Origin: JAHFPN01 sp036559465
GTDB lineage: Bacteria; Pseudomonadota; Alphaproteobacteria; Rhizobiales; Xanthobacteraceae
Assembly: GCA_036559465.1 (NCBI GenBank)
Contig: DATBTC010000103.1
Coordinates: 1-64,000 of the forward strand
Direction: 5' to 3'
Length of the DNA stretch: 64,000 nt
Part shown: positions 18,106 through 27,012 of the stretch, piece after piece
Layout of the letters: each line of letters starts with the position of its first letter
Numbering within the stretch: the first letter of the stretch is position 1
Position numbers and translations under genes: made by a program
The notes under the pieces: model-generated
Seen by the model: the letters and a program-made list of their open reading frames with translations, nothing else
Told to the model about the DNA's origin: nothing
The model's database searches: none

Positions 18106-18714
18106 TCAGGCCGGTGGTGTGTCGGGTTGAGCCGGGCGGAAGCCCTTGGCGGCGAGCGCAAGGTGCACCCGGTTCTGGAATTCCTCGGGCCGGCGCGTAA
18201 CGATGCATTCGATCGCGTCGGTGATCGCTTCGATGGCGGCATCGACCCAGGGCCGCTCGTCCTTTTCGAAGTTCATCAGCACGTAGGCCTGCACCAGGTC
18301 CTTGTCCTCGGGCCGGCCGACGCCGACGCGCACCCGCTGATAGTCGTTGCCGCAATAGGCGGTGATCGAGCGCAGGCCGTTATGCCCCGCGTTGCCGCCG
18401 CCGGTCTTTACCCGCACCTTCGCGGGCTCCAGATCGATCTCGTCATGGAACACCGTCACGTCGCCGAGCTCGATCTTGAAGAAGTTCTGGGTTTCGGCGA
18501 CCGCGCGGCCGGATTCGTTCATGAAGGTCATGGGTTTCAGCAGCAGAATCCGTTCGCCTGCAATTTCGCCTTCCGCAGTCTCACCGTGAAAACGCCGCCG
18601 CCACGGGCCAAAGCGATGGCGCGCGTGGATCGCGTCGGCGATCCGGAAGCCGATATTGTGACGGTTGTTCTCGAAGCGCGGCTCGGGATTGCCGAGCCCG
18701 GCGAACAGGAGCAT
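18106..18714 (-). CDS. pth: Peptidyl-tRNA hydrolase
   Basis: A 202-residue enzyme that frees peptides from stalled peptidyl-tRNA. The family motifs are GLGNPEPRFENNRHNIGFR (catalytic His in NRHN), LLKPMTFMNESGRAV, VFHDEIDLEPAKVRVKTGGG and GHNGLRSI. It lies 38 bases downstream of rplY and six bases upstream of ychF in one translation-related operon. Confidence 0.96.
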   Translation of the reverse strand: MLLFAGLGNPEPRFENNRHNIGFRIADAIHARHRFGPWRRRFHGETAEGEIAGERILLLKPMTFMNESGRAVAETQNFFKIELGDVTVFHDEIDLEPAKVRVKTGGGNAGHNGLRSITAYCGNDYQRVRVGVGRPEDKDLVQAYVLMNFEKDERPWVDAAIEAITDAIECIVTRRPEEFQNRVHLALAAKGFRPAQPDTPPA

Positions 18715-18752
18715 GCGCGCCTCCGCGGCCGCGTCGGATCACGCGGCCCGGA

Positions 18753-19547
18753 TCACTTCTTCTCCGGCTTTTTGTCGGCGGCGGGTTTCGCGCCCGCTGC
18801 GGGTTTCGCACCCGCGGCAGGAGCGGCGTCCGCGGCGGGAGCCGCGGCCGCATCGCCGGGCGCTCCGGCCTCCGGAACCACGCCTTCCTCGCCGGCCGCA
18901 AGCGCGGCCTCGGCCGCCGCTGCTGCTGCCGCGGCCGCTGCCGCTGCCGCCACCGCCGCTGCCGCCAGCTCTTCCAGATAGCCCGAGGAGGCAACCACCG
19001 TTGCCACCGTGAAGTCGCGCTCGCGAACGACCGCGCGGGTGCCTTCCGGCAGCTTGATCGCTGTAATGTGCAGCGACTTGCCGATGTCGAGCTCGCCGAC
19101 GTCGGCGATGATCGACTGCGGAATCGCTTCGGCCGGACAAAGTAGTTCGATCGTATGGCGCACGATATTGAGCGTGCCGCCGCGCTTGATGCCGGGCGCT
19201 GCTTCCACATTGGTGAATTGAACGGGCACGTGCACGCGCACCTTCGAGCCGGCGCTGATGCGCTGGAAGTCCACGTGGATCGGGTGATCGCGTACCGCGT
19301 CGAGCTGAAATCCGCGCGGGATCACGCGCTGCTTCTGCCCGTCGACGTCGAGATCGTAGACCGTGGTCATGAAATGGCCGGCATGGATGCGCGTGGTGAT
19401 CTCCTTGGCATCGACCGAGATCGAAACCGGCGGCTGTTTTTCGCCGTAGATCACTCCCGGCACGCGGCCAGAGCGGCGTGTGGCACGGGCGGCCCCCTTA
19501 CCGGCCTTCGGACGTGCCGACGCCTTCATTGCTTGGGTGGTTGTCAT
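18753..19547 (-). CDS. rplY: 50S ribosomal protein L25/general stress protein Ctc
   Basis: A 264-residue L25 of the long (TL5/Ctc) type that binds 5S rRNA. The L25 domain is at about 1-95 (KGAARATRRSGRVPGVIYGE, LDAVRDHPIHVDFQRI). The CTC beta domain spans about 96-190 (RVHVPVQFTNVEAAPGIKRG). The C-terminal 75 residues are low complexity: a long alanine run, then repeated PAAGAKPA units and a Lys-rich end. The start at 19547 is the ATG of MTTTQAMKASARPKAG. First gene of the rplY-pth-ychF cluster. Confidence 0.93.
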   Translation of the reverse strand: MTTTQAMKASARPKAGKGAARATRRSGRVPGVIYGEKQPPVSISVDAKEITTRIHAGHFMTTVYDLDVDGQKQRVIPRGFQLDAVRDHPIHVDFQRISAGSKVRVHVPVQFTNVEAAPGIKRGGTLNIVRHTIELLCPAEAIPQSIIADVGELDIGKSLHITAIKLPEGTRAVVRERDFTVATVVASSGYLEELAAAAVAAAAAAAAAAAAAEAALAAGEEGVVPEAGAPGDAAAAPAADAAPAAGAKPAAGAKPAADKKPEKK

Positions 19548-19708
19548 AAGGTCATGGTCCTTTTTGCGGCGCGCCTCCAGGGGTGCAAGGCGCCGCGGGC
19601 GCGTCTCTATAGCGGCAATGGCGCAGCGAGGCAACGATTTCGGCGCGTCTTGTGTGCCCGGCGGACCCGTGCAAGTGCTGACGCGGACACGCTAATCGGG
19701 AGCCGACG

Positions 19709-20236
19709 ATGCAGGGCAGGGGGCTGAGGATTCTGGCGGCTGGATGGCTGGCGCTGGCGCTCGGCGGTTGCGTCGTCTCCGAGCGGCCGTTGTTCGACCC
19801 CGCGGCCGCGGTCACGCCGGCGCCGGCCGGGCGCTATGTGCAGCTGGAGCAGAAAGACGGCAGCTGGATCAAGGCTAGGGAGGGAACGCTCAAGATCGAA
19901 GGCCGCACCTATTCCTGGAAGCCCGACAATGAAACCGAGCCGGCCAGCTTCTCGCTCTTTCCCGCAGGATTGAGCACCTTCACGGTCTATGCGCGGATCG
20001 TCGAGAGCGGCAAGCCCGAGCACTACTACGCGCTGATCCAGAAAACCGGGAGCGACTACCGGATCTGGCAGCCGACCTGCGGCGATTTCCGCAAGGTGCG
20101 GATGCCCGCGCGCTTGCAGCCGAAAACCGCCGGCGAGAATTGCTTCTACAACGACGCCAAGACGGTCACCGGCGCATTGCTGGCCTATGCGCTGTCCAGA
20201 CCGCCGAGCTACCGTTACCGGCCGCTGAAGCCCTAG
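19709..20236 (+). CDS. Putative lipoprotein
   Basis: A 175-residue protein with a lipoprotein signal (residues 1-20) and lipobox LGGC, so it is probably anchored in an envelope membrane. The mature part has GRYVQLEQKDGSWIKAREGT, then YYALIQKTGSDYRIWQPTCG and NCFYNDAKTVTGALLAYALS. Two cysteines in the mature region could pair. I do not recognise a functional family. Its TAG is shared with the convergent FkbM gene through a CTAG palindrome. Confidence 0.75.
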   Translation: MQGRGLRILAAGWLALALGGCVVSERPLFDPAAAVTPAPAGRYVQLEQKDGSWIKAREGTLKIEGRTYSWKPDNETEPASFSLFPAGLSTFTVYARIVESGKPEHYYALIQKTGSDYRIWQPTCGDFRKVRMPARLQPKTAGENCFYNDAKTVTGALLAYALSRPPSYRYRPLKP

Positions 20237-21060
20237 CGGCGCCGGGCGCCCTTGCCCCATTTCTTTCCGCGTTTGGCCGGGCGCTTTTCGGGCGTCGGCC
20301 TGGAAGCCGCGCGCAGCCGATCGATCTTCTCTTCATAGGGGCGGATCGACGCCGCGTGCACGAACCGATCGAGCGATCCCGCTGGCCGCTTGAAATGCCG
20401 CGCCAGCTCCTTGTGCTCTTCGGCAAGGAAGAAGGCGTTGAGCCCGTCGTGATAAACCAGCCGGTAGCCGAGCGGATTTAGAAAAGCGGCATATTCGCCG
20501 GTCCGGTCCGGCACTTCATCGAGCCGGTCCTCCATGGCGAGCGTGACCGGCAGCAGCGCTTCGATGACGAGGATTTTCGGCCGGTGCCGCTTAAGCTCCG
20601 CGCCGCGCAACACAGCAAGCTCGGTGCCCTCCACGTCGATCTTCATGAAATCGATGGTGCGGCCGGCCGCATGCTCGTCGAGCACGGCAGCCAACCGGCG
20701 CACCGGCACGCGCTGTTCCTTCACTTTCAGCTTGTCGGCGCGGTGTTGCGCCACGATCGCTCGATCGGTGGTGGAATAGCCGTGCCATTTGTCGATGGCG
20801 TAGAAGGTGATCTCGCCCTCGGCTTCGCCCACCGCGATTTGCAGATTCACATCGCGCGGGCGGCGCAGTTTGAGCCGCTCGAATTGCGGGCCGAGCGGTT
20901 CGAGATTGATGCCCGACCAGCCGCGCTCGTAGAAGGTGCGGCTCACGCTGTCGATGTCGGGGTCGTTGGCGCCCACGTCCACGTAAAAGCCGTTCGCGCC
21001 AGGAAAGGCGCGCGACAGCATCACGTCCTCGAAATTCTGGGCATAGCTCGTGATGCCCAT
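20233..21060 (-). CDS. FkbM family SAM-dependent methyltransferase
   Basis: 275 residues. The FkbM signature is clear: SYAQNFEDVMLSRAF, GFYVDVGANDPDIDSVSRTF, GINLEPLGPQFERL and IDFMKIDVEGTELAVLRGA. Members O-methylate sugars or antibiotics. The C-terminus is strongly basic (KRPAKRGKKWGKGARRR). The ATG at 21060 is the family start; the frame stays open upstream but only overlaps the neighbouring gene. The stop is shared with the convergent lipoprotein gene. Confidence 0.88.
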   Translation of the reverse strand: MGITSYAQNFEDVMLSRAFPGANGFYVDVGANDPDIDSVSRTFYERGWSGINLEPLGPQFERLKLRRPRDVNLQIAVGEAEGEITFYAIDKWHGYSTTDRAIVAQHRADKLKVKEQRVPVRRLAAVLDEHAAGRTIDFMKIDVEGTELAVLRGAELKRHRPKILVIEALLPVTLAMEDRLDEVPDRTGEYAAFLNPLGYRLVYHDGLNAFFLAEEHKELARHFKRPAGSLDRFVHAASIRPYEEKIDRLRAASRPTPEKRPAKRGKKWGKGARRR

Positions 21061-21104
21061 GGATTCCTCGGTTGGAATTAGTCGGTAGGGGCAGGGGGAG
21101 ACTA

Positions 21105-21860
21105 TCAGAATTTGACGTTGAACCCGCTCTTGAACGTAGTCGCGGGTTGCGGCTGTTCCGGTGTAGGATTGGGTGGAGCGATCCCACGTTCGACGGAGAG
21201 GAAGCCATCGGTTTCCTTGACCCAAAGCGACCGGCGGTACTCGACACGCGCCTTGCGGTCCGTCGGGCTCGCGGTCTCGACCGCCGCACCCAGCTTGCCG
21301 CCATAGAGCGACGGCGGCAGCTTGTAATAGGTGCCCACCGTGACATTGCCCTGGATCGTAGGCGTCGCAGGGCCCGCGGTGACGCCGAGACCACGCGCGC
21401 CGTAGAGCTGCCAACTCTCACCCTCGTAATCCACTCGGCCTTTGACCTCGCCGGCCGGATCGGACGCCAGGCGCGGGTCGATCGGCGGAACCATGGAAGG
21501 GGCCGGCGCCGTCGTGATCTTAGTCGTGACGTCGAGCTTGAACGGGCCTCGATCGGCCTTGAAGCCGGTCATCGGGGGCTTCGAGTCCGATCGCTTCGAC
21601 GGCGAAAGGAAGGGCGAGGGCTCGGAAGGAGCTTCAATCACGAACGGCTCGACGCGAGCCGTACTCGGCGTGGCTTCCCCCGGCTGGCGAGAGATGAGCC
21701 TGTCTATGATTTCGGTTTCGGGCGGCAGCGTTTCCGCGGCCAGCGCGGCCAGACCGGCACTGTCATACTGCGGCGTGAGTGTATTCGGCCGTGCGATATC
21801 CTCCGCCTGCGCGGAAGCGAAGCCAGTCAGCAAAACGAGTAAAAACGCCCCGCGCGACAT
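21105..21860 (-). CDS. Exported protein of unknown function
   Basis: 251 residues with a signal peptide (about 1-19, cleavage after SAQA). A Pro/Ser-rich low-complexity middle section (about 55-125) follows. The C-terminal region has alternating hydrophobic strands (GRVDYEGESWQLYGARGLGV, VTVGTYYKLPPSLYGGKLGA, ARVEYRRSLWVKETDGFLSV) and ends in GFNVKF. The final Phe and strand pattern would suit an outer-membrane or surface-associated protein, which is an inference. I do not recognise the family. Confidence 0.7.
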   Translation of the reverse strand: MSRGAFLLVLLTGFASAQAEDIARPNTLTPQYDSAGLAALAAETLPPETEIIDRLISRQPGEATPSTARVEPFVIEAPSEPSPFLSPSKRSDSKPPMTGFKADRGPFKLDVTTKITTAPAPSMVPPIDPRLASDPAGEVKGRVDYEGESWQLYGARGLGVTAGPATPTIQGNVTVGTYYKLPPSLYGGKLGAAVETASPTDRKARVEYRRSLWVKETDGFLSVERGIAPPNPTPEQPQPATTFKSGFNVKF

Positions 21861-21973
21861 GACCTTACCGAAACGCCTGGATAGCTAGCGGCCGCCGACC
21901 GCCAAGCTGCGACATTGCATCCAATCGTGGAGCGATGATGGCAGGTGGCAGATTTTCTGAAATTTTTTGTCGT

Positions 21974-22927
21974 TCAGTCGAACAGACTAGAAACGCTCTC
22001 TTCGGCCGCCGTGCGGTTGATCGCCTCGCCGAGCAACGTTGCGATCGACAGCACCCGGATATTGTGGGCGACGCGCACCGCCTCGGTTGGCTGGATCGTG
22101 TCGGTGATGACGAGTTCCTTAAGCTTTGAGGCGGAAATGCGCGCCACTGCTCCGCCCGACAGCACGCCGTGGGTGATATAGGCATAGACTGCCTTGGCGC
22201 CCTTCTCGAGCAACGCATCGGCGGCATTCACCAGCGTGCCGCCGGAATCGACGATGTCATCGACCAGAATGCAGGTCTGTCCGGTCACTTCACCGATCAC
22301 GTTCATGACTTCGGACTCGTTCGGCTTCTCGCGTCGCTTGTCGATGATGGCGAGCGGCGCGTCGATGCGCTTGGCGAGCCCGCGCGCCCGCACCACGCCG
22401 CCCACGTCCGGCGACACCACGGTGATGTTCTTCAGCTCGAAGCGCTCCTTGATGTCGCGCACCATCACCGGCGAGGCGTAGAGGTTGTCGGTCGGGATAT
22501 CGAAGAAGCCCTGGATCTGGCCGGCATGCAGGTCCACGGTCAGCACCCGCTGCGCGCCGGCGTGGGTCACCAGATTGGCGACCAGCTTGGCCGAGATCGG
22601 CGTGCGCGGGCCGACTTTGCGGTCCTGCCGCGCATAGCCGAAATAGGGGATCACCGCCGTGATGCGCCGCGCCGAGGCGCGCTTCAGCGCGTCGGTGATG
22701 ATCAGCAGCTCCATCAGATGGTCGTTGGCCGGGAACGAGGTCGATTGCACCACGAACACGTCGCGGCCACGCACGTTCTCCTCGATCTCGACAAAAATCT
22801 CCATGTCGGCGAAGCGCCGCACCACGGCCTTGGTCAGCGGGGTGGCGAGGTGGGCCGCGATGGCATCCGCGAGCGCGCGGTTTGAATTGCCGGCGACCAG
22901 CTTGATCTCACCGTTATTCGAAGCCAT
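21974..22927 (-). CDS. prs: Ribose-phosphate pyrophosphokinase (PRPP synthetase)
   Basis: A 317-residue class I PRPP synthetase forming PRPP from ribose 5-phosphate and ATP. Motifs include LVAGNSNRALADAIAAHL, FADMEIFVEIEENVRGRDVF, the catalytic flexible loop at YFGYARQDRKVGPRTPISAK, VDLHAGQIQGFF, and the PRPP site CILVDDIVDSGGTLVNAA. The start has GGGGAAGAGCCG upstream. PRPP supplies apt and nucleotide synthesis. Confidence 0.96.
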   Translation of the reverse strand: MASNNGEIKLVAGNSNRALADAIAAHLATPLTKAVVRRFADMEIFVEIEENVRGRDVFVVQSTSFPANDHLMELLIITDALKRASARRITAVIPYFGYARQDRKVGPRTPISAKLVANLVTHAGAQRVLTVDLHAGQIQGFFDIPTDNLYASPVMVRDIKERFELKNITVVSPDVGGVVRARGLAKRIDAPLAIIDKRREKPNESEVMNVIGEVTGQTCILVDDIVDSGGTLVNAADALLEKGAKAVYAYITHGVLSGGAVARISASKLKELVITDTIQPTEAVRVAHNIRVLSIATLLGEAINRTAAEESVSSLFD

Positions 22928-23053
22928 CGGCTCTTCCCCCGGCCGCGGAATCGGCTCGCGCGAGCCCGGTAGCGGAGTCCCTAGCCGTGGCCCGCGGCGC
23001 TGTAAAGTTGCCGGGCCGTTTCGCCCCGGAATTCTTTGGTGCGGTTAACCGGC

Positions 23054-23602
23054 TCAACGCCGTGGGTCGGCGAAGGCGATAACGGGCCCCGACGGGCCCT
23101 CGCGCCGGGGTGCATCGGGTGCTGGTAGCGGCGTCCCGCTGGTCGCGGCCATGATCGCTTCGAGGCTCCGGGCCGCAATGCGCGCAAGCGTCGCATCGTC
23201 CACCTTCTGCCAAAAGTCCTTGCGCTTGGCGCCCGCCGGCTCGACGCCCGTGACTTGATTGACGCGCTGCTGCGCGCCGTCGAACACATCCGCGGCCCAG
23301 GAAATGCGCGCCTTCTTGCCTTCGAATTCGGCCAGCAGATAGAGCCGCACCCGGTAGGCGGCCGCGCCCGTGCGCGAGACGATGGGAAGCTGCTTGGCTT
23401 CCGCCTCGGCTGAAAGTTTCGCCACCAGGCGCTCGAACACAGGCTGCGGCGGTCCGTCGATGGATTCGATAGAGATCGTGCGGCCGCCAAGCTGCGGGAT
23501 CGAGCCGGTGATCAGCTGATCGCCTGCGGTCTGGCAGCCGGCGAGCAGAAGCGCGGAAAGCAGAATGGCCGCGACGCGGCCTGGGCCCGATCTGGTACGC
23601 AT
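23054..23602 (-). CDS. Putative lipoprotein, unknown function
   Basis: 182 residues with a lipoprotein signal and lipobox LLAGC at about residues 18-22. The mature domain contains RTISIESIDGPPQPVFERLV, an alpha-beta stretch with AYRVRLYLLAEFEGKKARI and VFDGAQQRVNQVTGVE, and a C-terminal Pro-rich tail. It is likely envelope-associated. It lies between pgeF and prs on the same strand. Confidence 0.75.
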   Translation of the reverse strand: MRTRSGPGRVAAILLSALLLAGCQTAGDQLITGSIPQLGGRTISIESIDGPPQPVFERLVAKLSAEAEAKQLPIVSRTGAAAYRVRLYLLAEFEGKKARISWAADVFDGAQQRVNQVTGVEPAGAKRKDFWQKVDDATLARIAARSLEAIMAATSGTPLPAPDAPRREGPSGPVIAFADPRR

Positions 23603-23691
23603 CTACGCATCCCCGCCGTGGCGCCCTTCTTGTGTCGAGGGTCGTTCCGGCCAATTTCGGACTCGTAGCGGCAATTCCTTATGACGTCGAG

Positions 23692-24462
23692 TCAGGGCGT
23701 AAGCGCGATCGCGGCGACCAGTCGGCCGTAGTCGGTTTCCTTGCGGTGCACCGAGCGGCGGTAGCTGTAGAAATGCGTTTCGTCGCTGTAGGTGTCGAGC
23801 CCGAGGTCCTGGATCATGCCGACGCGAGCCACGAGGAGCTTGCGCCCGATATAGCCGGACAGGTCGAACATCGCGTGGCCCGGTCGTTCGGCCACAGAGA
23901 AATAACAGCGGTTGCCGGGATCGTCGGCGCGGAAGCGGGCGACGAACTCGGGCCCCACCTCGTAGCTTTCCTTGCGGATCAGCGGGCCGATGGCGGCGAC
24001 GATGCGCGTTCGCTGGGCGCCGAGCTTCTCCATCGCAGCGACTGCGGACTCGATCACGCCGTCGAGCGCGCCCTTCCAGCCCGCGTGCACGGCGGCGATC
24101 ACACCTGCGCTCTCGTCGGCGAGCAGCAAGGGACCGCAATCGGCGATCGTCACGCCGACGGCGAGACCTGGCGTCGTGGTGACGACCGCATCGGCGCGCG
24201 GCCGCCCGTCGCGCGTCCATGGATGGGCGGCGACCACTGCGTCGGGCGAATGGATCTGGTAAGCGACGGCCAACGCGCCTTCGGCGACTTCCAGCGCCGC
24301 GGTTATGCGTTTGCGGTTCTCGGTCACATGCGCGGGATCGTCGTTGGAACCGAGGCCGCCGTTCAGGCTCGCATAGACGCCTTCCGACACGCCGCCCTCG
24401 CGGGTGAAGAAGGCGTGGCGCACACGTTTGAGTGCGCCGAGTGCCGGCGATTGAATCAGCAT
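23692..24462 (-). CDS. pgeF: Peptidoglycan editing factor PgeF (multicopper polyphenol oxidase/YfiH family)
   Basis: 256 residues. The DUF152/YfiH fold is shown by HAFFTREGGVSEGVYASLN, VYQ-like AVAYQIHSPDAVV, the metal-site motif TIADCGPLLLAD, and AVHAGWKGALDGVIESAV with the catalytic Cys and two His. Members hydrolyse miscoupled murein precursors or act as purine nucleoside phosphorylases. It lies 20 bases after the MidA-type gene in a run with lgt. Confidence 0.93.
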   Translation of the reverse strand: MLIQSPALGALKRVRHAFFTREGGVSEGVYASLNGGLGSNDDPAHVTENRKRITAALEVAEGALAVAYQIHSPDAVVAAHPWTRDGRPRADAVVTTTPGLAVGVTIADCGPLLLADESAGVIAAVHAGWKGALDGVIESAVAAMEKLGAQRTRIVAAIGPLIRKESYEVGPEFVARFRADDPGNRCYFSVAERPGHAMFDLSGYIGRKLLVARVGMIQDLGLDTYSDETHFYSYRRSVHRKETDYGRLVAAIALTP

Positions 24463-24482
24463 GTCCGAGACTCGCCGCCGCC

Positions 24483-25568
24483 TTAGGCGATGTCAAACCC
24501 GAGCGGCACAGGGAGTTTCCCGTTGGTGAACGCGAGCACTTTGAACAATTCACCCATGCCGGGCTTGGGACCGATTAACCGCGCGAGCGCTGCATCGATC
24601 GCCTCGGCCTGCGCGGGCGCACTCTTCTTCAAACGCTCGGCGCGCAGTCCGACCCCGAGGCGGCGGAGAAAGTCGCCCTGCGTCGCCGGCCCGTGCAGGC
24701 TCACACCTTGTCCCTGCACGGCGTCGCCGAGCGCCTCGAAATCGACGTGGGCGGTGAGATCGGCTTCGCCGGGGTCTTCGAGCGGATCGACAGGTTTGTG
24801 CGCCCGCACCGCCTGGAGCGTGTCGCCGAATGCCGATTGTATGTGGCCATAGTCGATGACCAGCCCGGCGCTGCCGAATGCTGCGATCCGCCGCGCGACC
24901 TCCTGTATCGGCGCGTGGTCGCGGCGCTCAACGAATGCACCCGCCGGTGCAGGCCGCAGGCGAGGCGGAAGTTGCTCTTCGAGCGGCAGCTGCACGGGAT
25001 CAAGCCCAAAGACGAGCTTGCCATCCGGCCCGAGACCGACCCGGCGCTCGTGCCAGCCATCTTCGGTCTTCAGGAATTGATCGACCGGCAGCGCATCGAC
25101 GAACTCATTGGCGACCATGAGCAGCGGACCGTCGGGAAGGAACTCCGGCCGCTTATGCCAGGTGACGGGCACACCTTCGGCCGCGAGTGTCTTTCGCTGG
25201 CGCTCCTTCAGTGTCGGACTCGTCTCGATCAGATGTACGTCGAGCGCCGCCCGGAACTCCGGCAATACCTTCGCGGCACGCAGCATGTCCTGCATCAGGG
25301 TGCCGCGCCCGGGCCCCATTTCAACGAGCAGCACGCGGCGTGGCGCGCCCATCCTGCGCCAAACCTCGGCGCACCACAGTCCGATCAATTCCCCGAACAT
25401 CTGGCTCACTTCCGGCGCGGTGGTGAAATCGCCGGCCGCGCCGAGCGGGTCGCGTGACGTGTAGTAGCCGTGCTGCGGATGGGCGAGACAGAGCGCCATG
25501 TAGCGCGACACCGGCATCGGCCCATCGGCTTCGATCATGGCGCGAAGCTCGTGCGCGAGCGGTGTCAT
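24483..25568 (-). CDS. Class I SAM-dependent methyltransferase, MidA/NDUFAF7 family
   Basis: 361 residues. Characteristic motifs are MPVSRYMALCLAHPQHGYY, DPLGAAGDFTTAPEVSQMFG, LIGLWCAEVWRRMG, LVEMGPGRGTLMQDMLRA and ANEFVDALPVDQF, followed by GLVIDYGH. The mitochondrial relative methylates an arginine of complex I subunit NDUFS2 and aids assembly; the bacterial substrate is inferred to be similar. Its start overlaps the lgt stop by four bases, so lgt, this gene and pgeF are cotranscribed. Confidence 0.92.
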   Translation of the reverse strand: MTPLAHELRAMIEADGPMPVSRYMALCLAHPQHGYYTSRDPLGAAGDFTTAPEVSQMFGELIGLWCAEVWRRMGAPRRVLLVEMGPGRGTLMQDMLRAAKVLPEFRAALDVHLIETSPTLKERQRKTLAAEGVPVTWHKRPEFLPDGPLLMVANEFVDALPVDQFLKTEDGWHERRVGLGPDGKLVFGLDPVQLPLEEQLPPRLRPAPAGAFVERRDHAPIQEVARRIAAFGSAGLVIDYGHIQSAFGDTLQAVRAHKPVDPLEDPGEADLTAHVDFEALGDAVQGQGVSLHGPATQGDFLRRLGVGLRAERLKKSAPAQAEAIDAALARLIGPKPGMGELFKVLAFTNGKLPVPLGFDIA

Positions 25569-26383
25569 GCCTTGGCGGGTTTGCGCAGCGCGTAGAGCAC
25601 GAGGCCGGCCCCGAACAGCGCCATCGGAATCGAGAGCAGAATCCCCATCGTCAGGCCGCCGGCGAGGTAGCCGATATGCGCGTCAGGCTCGCGGAAGAAT
25701 TCGACCACGATGCGCGCGAGCCCATAGCCGCCGACGAACAAGCCGCCGATCAGGCCGGGCCGCGTCAGCGCGCCGCGCCGCATGGCAAAGATCAGGATCG
25801 CGAACAGCACGAGGCCCTCGAGTCCCGCCTCGTAGAGCTGGCTCGGATGCCGCGGCTCCGGCCCCGCGTGCGGGAATACGAACGCCCAGGGCACATCAGC
25901 CGGCCGGCCCCACAATTCTCCGTTCACGAAATTGGCCAGGCGCCCGAGGAACAATCCGATCGGCGTCACGATCGCTGCGACGTCGAGCATCGACAGTATC
26001 GAGAAGCCGCGCGCACGCGCGAACAGAATGAGCGCGAGCACGGTGCCGAGGAATCCGCCGTGAAACGACATGCCGCCGCGCCACAGTGTGAAAATCTCGG
26101 ACGGCTGCGCGGCGAAATAAGCCGGATTATAGAACAGCACATAGCCGAGCCGGCCGCCGAGCACGATACCGAGCGCGATCCATACGATGACGTCGTCGAT
26201 GTCCGTGGGCTTGATCGGCGAAACGCCGCCCCAGGCGGCGTCGTTGCCGGCAATGCGGCGCGCCAGCCACCAGCCCAAGATGATTCCACCCACATAGGCC
26301 AGCGCGTACCAGCGGATCGCGATCGGTCCGAACGAAATCGCGATCGGGTCGAGGGTCGGGAAAGGCAGCGCGAATAGCGGCAT
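25565..26383 (-). CDS. lgt: Prolipoprotein diacylglyceryl transferase
   Basis: A 272-residue polytopic inner-membrane enzyme that adds diacylglycerol to the lipobox cysteine of prolipoproteins. The Lgt signature GRLANFVNGELWGR, plus MSFHGGFLGTVLALILF and HPSQLYEAGLEGLVLF, are intact. First gene of an lgt-midA-pgeF operon. The window contains at least two lipoproteins that would be its clients. Confidence 0.96.
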   Translation of the reverse strand: MPLFALPFPTLDPIAISFGPIAIRWYALAYVGGIILGWWLARRIAGNDAAWGGVSPIKPTDIDDVIVWIALGIVLGGRLGYVLFYNPAYFAAQPSEIFTLWRGGMSFHGGFLGTVLALILFARARGFSILSMLDVAAIVTPIGLFLGRLANFVNGELWGRPADVPWAFVFPHAGPEPRHPSQLYEAGLEGLVLFAILIFAMRRGALTRPGLIGGLFVGGYGLARIVVEFFREPDAHIGYLAGGLTMGILLSIPMALFGAGLVLYALRKPAKA

Positions 26384-26487
26384 TCCCGCGTGATCCGCCG
26401 CGGCGGCAGCGAAGTCAAGCGCATGCGCTTGCGCAATCGCGCGGGCATCTCCATTTTGAGGTGGCCCGCAGCGATCAGGAGGCGACC

Positions 26488-26751
26488 ATGACCCAGACCA
26501 CCGGCCGGTTCTTCGACGAGATGGCCCGCCTCGCCAACGACGCCGCCGGCGTCGCTGAGGGCTTCCGCCGCGAGGTCGAGACCATCGTGCGCGGCCAGGC
26601 CGAGCGCATCCTGCGCAGCATGGACGTGGTCACGCGCGAGGAGTTCGAGGCGGCAAAAGAGATGGCCGCCAAGGCGCGCGAGGAGAATGAGCGCCTCGCC
26701 GCCCGTCTCGCGGAGCTCGAAGCCAAGCTCGGCGCCGCTGGAAAGCGTTGA
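26488..26751 (+). CDS. ubiK: Accessory factor UbiK family protein
   Basis: 87 residues from an ATG with AGGAGGCGACC upstream. The N-terminal part (GRFFDEMARLANDAAGVAEG) and MDVVTREEFEAAKEMAAKAR are typical of UbiK/YqiC, and a C-terminal coiled coil (about 48-83) mediates trimerisation. UbiK helps aerobic ubiquinone biosynthesis, and the protein also has membrane-fusogenic activity. It is divergent from lgt. Confidence 0.9.
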   Translation: MTQTTGRFFDEMARLANDAAGVAEGFRREVETIVRGQAERILRSMDVVTREEFEAAKEMAAKAREENERLAARLAELEAKLGAAGKR

Positions 26752-27012
26752 TAGGACTCAATCTTCCGGCCTTCATGACGATCTCGATTCGGCGTCCGCG
26801 CAGCTGTGGACTCCGCCTGCCAGCCCATTGAATCAGAAGCCGAATCCGATTCTTCTGCGGTCGTGACCCGTTGATTCGTTTGCCGGGCAGCCGCAATCGC
26901 GCCGGGCAAAGGGCGCGGATCGGTCAGCGTCCGAACACAAAGTCTGTGAAACGTGCGGCGGTGTGCGTGACGGGGGTTGGGGGACAGGGTCTCCCGAACG
27001 CGAGGTCGAAGC

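Noticed and set aside
18860..18990. GCC/GCG-rich repeat as a mobile or CRISPR-like repeat
   Set aside because: It is the coding sequence for the alanine-rich tail of L25, in frame throughout.
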